DNA of 16,453 nucleotides from Proteobacteria bacterium UBA3413 (lineage in GTDB: Bacteria > Pseudomonadota > Gammaproteobacteria > Magnimaribacterales > D2472), in assembly GCA_002358345.1 (NCBI GenBank), contig DEOR01000038.1, positions 3,299 through 19,751 on the forward strand, read 5' to 3'. The position numbers and the translations under genes were made by a program. Of the stretch, positions 13,123 to 16,453 are shown in pieces. A model generated the notes under the pieces. The model was not told the origin of the DNA. It saw nothing but the letters and a program-made list of their open reading frames with translations, and did not search any database. Each line of letters opens with the position of its first letter. The first letter of the stretch is position 1.

Positions 13123-13683
13123 TTAAACCCTTCCGGAGTATTCCCCTGATCTAGTATCCACCCTAATCTTTTCGCCCTCTTCAACAAAAAGAGGCACCTG
13201 GATCGTTACCCCGGTTTCTAGCTCAGCCGGTTTGGTTGCTCCAGAGACAGTGTCTCCTTTAATGCCCGGATCAGATCGAGAGATAGTCAATTCTACAAAT
13301 GCAGGAGGCTCAACAGATATTGGCTCATCATTCCAAATAACCACTTCACAATTTTCCTGACCAATTAACCATTTTTTTGCTTCAGCAACTACTTTTTCAG
13401 TGATGGCAATTTGCTCAAAAGTCGAAGAGTTCATGAAATGCCAGAAATCACCATCCGAGTAGAGGTAGCTCATTTCAGCGGTGCTCACATCCGCCTCTTC
13501 AACAGATTCTCCGGACTTATAGGTCTTATCAATGACCTTGTCGGTAATTAAGTTCCTAAACTTGACACGCATTACAGCTTGGCCTTTGCCTGGCTTATGA
13601 AACTCATGCTCGATGATTGAGCAAGGTTGCCCACTAATAATAATTTTGAGTCCGTTTTTAAATTGGCTTGTTGATATTTTCAT
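13123..13683 (-). CDS. efp: Translation elongation factor P
   Basis: EF-P binds the ribosome between the P and E sites and relieves stalling at polyproline stretches. The three-domain layout is complete: KOW-like domain 1 (1-64), OB domain 2 (about 65-128) and C-terminal OB domain 3 ending FVEEGEKIRVDTRSGEYSGRV, the family signature (key residues G173, V176, T178, Y182). The modification loop HKPGKGQA (29-36) carries K33, equivalent to E. coli K34, which is beta-lysylated by EpmA with EpmB; those genes are not in the window. Length 186 is typical. First gene of the minus-strand block; its promoter must lie in the 45-bp gap shared with the divergent peptidase gene or beyond. The ATG has no evident Shine-Dalgarno sequence. 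argS starts 3 bp downstream. Confidence 0.97.
   Translation of the reverse strand: MKISTSQFKNGLKIIISGQPCSIIEHEFHKPGKGQAVMRVKFRNLITDKVIDKTYKSGESVEEADVSTAEMSYLYSDGDFWHFMNSSTFEQIAITEKVVAEAKKWLIGQENCEVVIWNDEPISVEPPAFVELTISRSDPGIKGDTVSGATKPAELETGVTIQVPLFVEEGEKIRVDTRSGEYSGRV
13128..13134 (-). promoter_or_regulatory. Ribosome binding site supporting the argS TTG start
   Basis: GGAAGGG, inside the last codons of efp, lies eight bases before the TTG at 13119-13117. It is the only Shine-Dalgarno-like sequence near the start of argS and decides in favour of this TTG. Confidence 0.6.
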
Positions 13684-13713
13684 TGTGTGATTTACTTTCT
13701 TCTGCTATTTCTT

Positions 13714-13719
13714 AAGGAG
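13714..13719 (+). promoter_or_regulatory. Ribosome binding site deciding the M2 peptidase start
   Basis: AAGGAG (within TAAGGAGT) nine bases before the ATG at 13729. It is the best Shine-Dalgarno match in the window. It favours this ATG over the in-frame GTG at 13687, which would put 14 extra residues before the lipoprotein signal. Confidence 0.75.
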
Positions 13720-13728
13720 TTTGTTCGG

Positions 13729-15558
13729 ATGCATAAATTATTATTATCTACTTTATTACTGTCTATTGTCGTTATTTCTTCTTGTTCTAGTCAACAAGCT
13801 TCCACTTTAAATGAATCTGATGTAGAAACATTTCTTGAGAGAGTTGAGTTAGAAGACAAAACTCTTGGTCCCGTAGCAAGCTCCGCTTATTGGATAGGCT
13901 CTAATTTTATCACCTATGATTCTCAGAAAGTAGTTGCAGATTATGGAAAACGATTTCAACTTCTAGCTCTAGAGCGCGCAAGACAAGCCGCAACTTTCGA
14001 TAAAGTGCTAGTCTCTGAAGAAAATAGACGAAAACTTAATTTGATTAAAAATTCATTTGTTATGCCATCTCCGCTTGATGACGCGCTTGCAGGAGAGATT
14101 GCCGGCATTAGCGCCGAGCTTGATGCCATGTATGGTGCTGGACAGCATTGTTTTGGCGAGGGTGATTGTTACGACTTAGAGGCATTTGAAGCAGTCATTG
14201 ATAATTCTAGGGATCCTGATGAGCTTTTAAAAGCGTGGGAAGGCTGGAGAAATATTGGCAAGCCCATGAAAGACATGTATTTAAGAATGGTAGAAATTGG
14301 CAATCTAGGCGCAAAAGATCTTGGTTATGATGGGCTTACCGATCTTTGGTTTAGTCAATACGACATGCCAGCAGATGATTTTCTAGCCGAAACAGATAGG
14401 GTCTGGGATGAGCTGAAACCCCTTTATGATGCATTGCATTGCCATGTTCGAAATGAGCTATCTGAGCATTATGGAGAAGCAGTTGTTTCTAAAAAAGGCT
14501 CTATGCCAGCACATGTGCTTGGGAACATGTGGGGCCAATCATGGGCAAATATCTATGACTTGGTCTATACACCAGATAATCCTACGGCTGATACCAACAT
14601 TGACTTAACCAAAATCTTGGAAGAAAAAGATATTGGTGAGATAGAAATGGTAGAAATTGCTGAAAATTTCTTTCTTTCACTTGGATTTGAGCCGCTGCCT
14701 AAAACTTTTTGGGAGAGATCGCTTTTTATTAAGCCTCAAGATCATAATGTGGTCTGCCATGCATCCGCCTGGGATTTAGATTCAGATGCAAATGATCTGA
14801 GGGTTAAAATGTGCATTGAACGCAACGCAGAGGACTTCTCTACCATTCACCATGAGCTGGGACATATCTTTTACTACCAAGCCTACAGTCAGCAACCTAG
14901 CATCTTTCAAGGCGGGGCCAATGATGGCTTTCATGAGGCGGTGGGGGACTTATTAACGTTGTCTATTACACCAGACTATTACCATAAGATTGGCATGATT
15001 ACTGAGGCAGAGGCCATCAATGCAAAATCAGATCCAATTTCTTTGCTAATGCAACAAGCCTTAGATGGAGTAGTATCAGTTCCATGGACCTTGATGCTTG
15101 ATAAGTGGAGGGCCGGAGTATTCTCAGGAGAGACATCAGAAGCAGAGCTAAATAATTCATGGTGGGAGCTGAGAGAGTACTATCAAGGCATAAAAGCCCC
15201 GAGAGAAAGGGATGCTGATGCATTTGATCCAGGTGCTAAATACCATATCCCCGGTAATACTCCATATACCAGATATTACTTAGCCAAAATTCTGCAATAC
15301 CAATTCCATGAATCTCTTTGTAATCAAATAGGCTTTGAAGGGCCTTTGCATGAATGCTCTATTTACAATAATGAGCTTGCAGGAGAGCAGTTAAGAGCAA
15401 TGCTGTCTCTAGGGCAAAGTCAAGAGTGGCAAGTAGCTTTAGAAGCATTAACAGGCACCAGAACCTTAAGTGGCAAATCCATGCTTAATTACTACAAGCC
15501 CCTGAAGGATTGGTTGGATCTGCAAAATGCCAGCCGCTCCTGCGGTTGGGAAGGATAA
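13729..15558 (+). CDS. M2 family peptidyl-dipeptidase A (ACE-like) lipoprotein
   Basis: Zinc dipeptidyl carboxypeptidase related to angiotensin-converting enzyme, removing C-terminal dipeptides; here 609 residues and exported. The lipoprotein signal ends in lipobox ISSC (C19); serine at +2 favours the outer membrane. Zinc site: HELGH with H375, E376 and H379, and E403 in HEAVGD, 24 residues later as in ACE (H383/H387/E411). Substrate site: HASAWD (344-349) and KYHIPGNTPYTRYY, where H506, Y513, R515 and Y516 match ACE H513, Y520, R522 (chloride ligand) and Y523. Six cysteines (141/147, 343/362, 531/543) are spaced like the three ACE disulfides. The start follows the AAGGAG site. The DUF1295 gene starts right behind the stop codon, so both are probably one transcript. 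It likely serves peptide scavenging in the envelope. Confidence 0.95.
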   Translation: MHKLLLSTLLLSIVVISSCSSQQASTLNESDVETFLERVELEDKTLGPVASSAYWIGSNFITYDSQKVVADYGKRFQLLALERARQAATFDKVLVSEENRRKLNLIKNSFVMPSPLDDALAGEIAGISAELDAMYGAGQHCFGEGDCYDLEAFEAVIDNSRDPDELLKAWEGWRNIGKPMKDMYLRMVEIGNLGAKDLGYDGLTDLWFSQYDMPADDFLAETDRVWDELKPLYDALHCHVRNELSEHYGEAVVSKKGSMPAHVLGNMWGQSWANIYDLVYTPDNPTADTNIDLTKILEEKDIGEIEMVEIAENFFLSLGFEPLPKTFWERSLFIKPQDHNVVCHASAWDLDSDANDLRVKMCIERNAEDFSTIHHELGHIFYYQAYSQQPSIFQGGANDGFHEAVGDLLTLSITPDYYHKIGMITEAEAINAKSDPISLLMQQALDGVVSVPWTLMLDKWRAGVFSGETSEAELNNSWWELREYYQGIKAPRERDADAFDPGAKYHIPGNTPYTRYYLAKILQYQFHESLCNQIGFEGPLHECSIYNNELAGEQLRAMLSLGQSQEWQVALEALTGTRTLSGKSMLNYYKPLKDWLDLQNASRSCGWEG

Positions 15559-15564
15559 ATGCCA

Positions 15565-16437
15565 ATGAAGCATGTCATTAACTTATTAATTGCTGCAGGG
15601 GTATTTGTTTTTGCAGGATATTATGCTTATTTTATTTCATTCAATATGCCATCAGTCACTGGAATAAATCTTGTGAAGCAGTCAATGCTGATCGCCTTTG
15701 CTATTCAATGGCTTGCTTTTATACCGGCTTTTATCTTAAAAACAGAAAAATTCTATGATTTAACTGGAAGCATTACTTATATCTCGGTCATGACTTTTAT
15801 TTTATGGGCTACACAAAGTTTGCAAGAGCTTCATGTGGGCAATATTGTACTTGGGCTTGCAGTCATTGTGTGGGCGATGAGGCTTGGATCGTTTCTCTTT
15901 AGTAGAATCGCTAAGGACGGCGAAGATAAAAGATTTAGATCAATTAAAACATCTTTTTCTCAATTTTTTATGACATGGACTCTCCAAGGACTTTGGGTTT
16001 TTATCTGCTCCTCTGCTGCCCTTGTAGCAATTTCAAGACCAGACGGCATAGTTATTAATGCTTTCTTTTATATGGGCTTAGGCGTATTTATTTTTGGGTT
16101 TATTTATGAGGTTATTGCTGACAATCAGAAATCAGCTTTTCGCTCGAATCCAAAAAACAAGGATGCTTTTATAACGGAAGGTTTATGGGCTCGATCTAGG
16201 CACCCAAATTACTTTGGAGAGATTACCTTATGGACAGGAATCACAGTGATGTCAATCTCATCTTTCAGTGGATTAAATTATCTTGCCTTGTTTTCACCAA
16301 TCTTTACATACATTCTTTTGAACTATGTCAGCGGCGTTAGGATGCTGGAGGACAGAGGAAATAAAAAATGGGGCCATCTTGAGGCTTATCAAAACTACCG
16401 AAAAACTACGCCAAAACTCATTCCAAAGTTGAATTAA
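15565..16437 (+). CDS. DUF1295 membrane protein (steroid 5-alpha-reductase-like)
   Basis: Polytopic inner-membrane protein of the DUF1295 family, related by fold to steroid 5-alpha-reductases and isoprenylcysteine methyltransferases; the substrate is unknown. About seven hydrophobic segments are visible over its 290 residues. The C-terminal family signature GLWARSRHPNYFGE (206-219 from this start) contains the R, H and N of the cofactor-binding motif, followed by a short loop, a membrane segment and VRMLEDR with the ending YQNYRKTTPKLIPKL. Two starts are possible: ATG 15559, directly after the peptidase stop, and ATG 15565. AAGGA at 15551-15555 is three bases from the first and nine from the second, so the second is preferred. 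Pairing with the M2 peptidase gene is likely co-transcription; a functional link is not shown. Only 16 bp follow, ending in a T run. Confidence 0.88.
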   Translation: MKHVINLLIAAGVFVFAGYYAYFISFNMPSVTGINLVKQSMLIAFAIQWLAFIPAFILKTEKFYDLTGSITYISVMTFILWATQSLQELHVGNIVLGLAVIVWAMRLGSFLFSRIAKDGEDKRFRSIKTSFSQFFMTWTLQGLWVFICSSAALVAISRPDGIVINAFFYMGLGVFIFGFIYEVIADNQKSAFRSNPKNKDAFITEGLWARSRHPNYFGEITLWTGITVMSISSFSGLNYLALFSPIFTYILLNYVSGVRMLEDRGNKKWGHLEAYQNYRKTTPKLIPKLN

Positions 16438-16453
16438 CCTGGTAAATTTTTTT

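Noticed and set aside
13683..13711. Promoter-like TTGTGT, 17 bp, TATTTC before the peptidase gene
   Set aside because: Transcription from it would start near 13718 and cut through the AAGGAG ribosome binding site.
13687..13728. GTG start for the M2 peptidase 14 codons earlier
   Set aside because: It would place acidic and hydrophobic residues before the lipoprotein signal, and AAGGAG is correctly spaced for the ATG at 13729.
1..16453. Defence system, prophage, transposon or CRISPR
   Set aside because: Every gene but one small ORF falls into a metabolic, envelope or housekeeping family, and no repeats, integrase or transposase are visible.

Overview
The window reads as a piece of a small, compact, AT-rich gammaproteobacterial chromosome. 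Support comes from a sigma-32 (RpoH) with the family's central box intact, a YrfG/CysQ pair, the block yggS-proC-yggT-metX-metW-rdgB-hemW, an argS followed by an FtsN-like SPOR gene, and an EF-P with a PGKGQA lysine loop. Tight packing, small size and many secreted lipoprotein hydrolases suggest a free-living, possibly marine oligotrophic lineage (SAR86-like organisms come to mind), but this placement is inference without any search. Non-coding DNA is minimal: the largest gaps are about 50 bp (3915-3964), 46 bp (409-454) and 45 bp (13684-13728), so no stretch over 300 bases lacks a gene. I see no rRNA, tRNA, CRISPR array, insertion sequence, integrase or phage gene.

Layout. (1) 1-408, minus strand: a 54-residue unknown protein overlapping an enoyl-CoA hydratase/isomerase that runs off the left edge. 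(2) 455-3914: four phosphatases. An e(P4)-type secreted acid phosphatase and a lipoprotein alkaline phosphatase lie in tandem; converging on them is YrfG (IMP/GMP 5'-nucleotidase), which is head-to-head with CysQ (pAp phosphatase). (3) 3965-5517, plus strand: rpoH and then trmB, which has no ATG, GTG or TTG in frame where its conserved N-terminus requires one. (4) 5501-13683, minus strand: ten nearly contiguous genes in transcription order efp, argS, SPOR/ftsN-like, yggS, proC, yggT, metX, metW, rdgB, hemW. Six junctions overlap by 4-16 bp, and several starts are TTG or GTG. (5) 13729-16437, plus strand: an ACE-like M2 peptidyl-dipeptidase lipoprotein and a DUF1295 membrane protein directly behind it.

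How the genes fit together: the long minus-strand block is housekeeping (translation via efp and argS; septal peptidoglycan binding; PLP homeostasis, proline and methionine synthesis; dITP cleansing; heme trafficking). The left side could form a nucleotide/phosphate salvage set acting first outside (e(P4)-like, alkaline phosphatase) and then inside the cell (YrfG, CysQ). The right end is peptide scavenging in the envelope. I find no evidence of a previously undescribed defence or mobile system. The points most worth a second look are the missing trmB start codon, the palindrome over the putative rpoH promoter, the small unknown ORF, and the joining of two normally separate conserved gene clusters.
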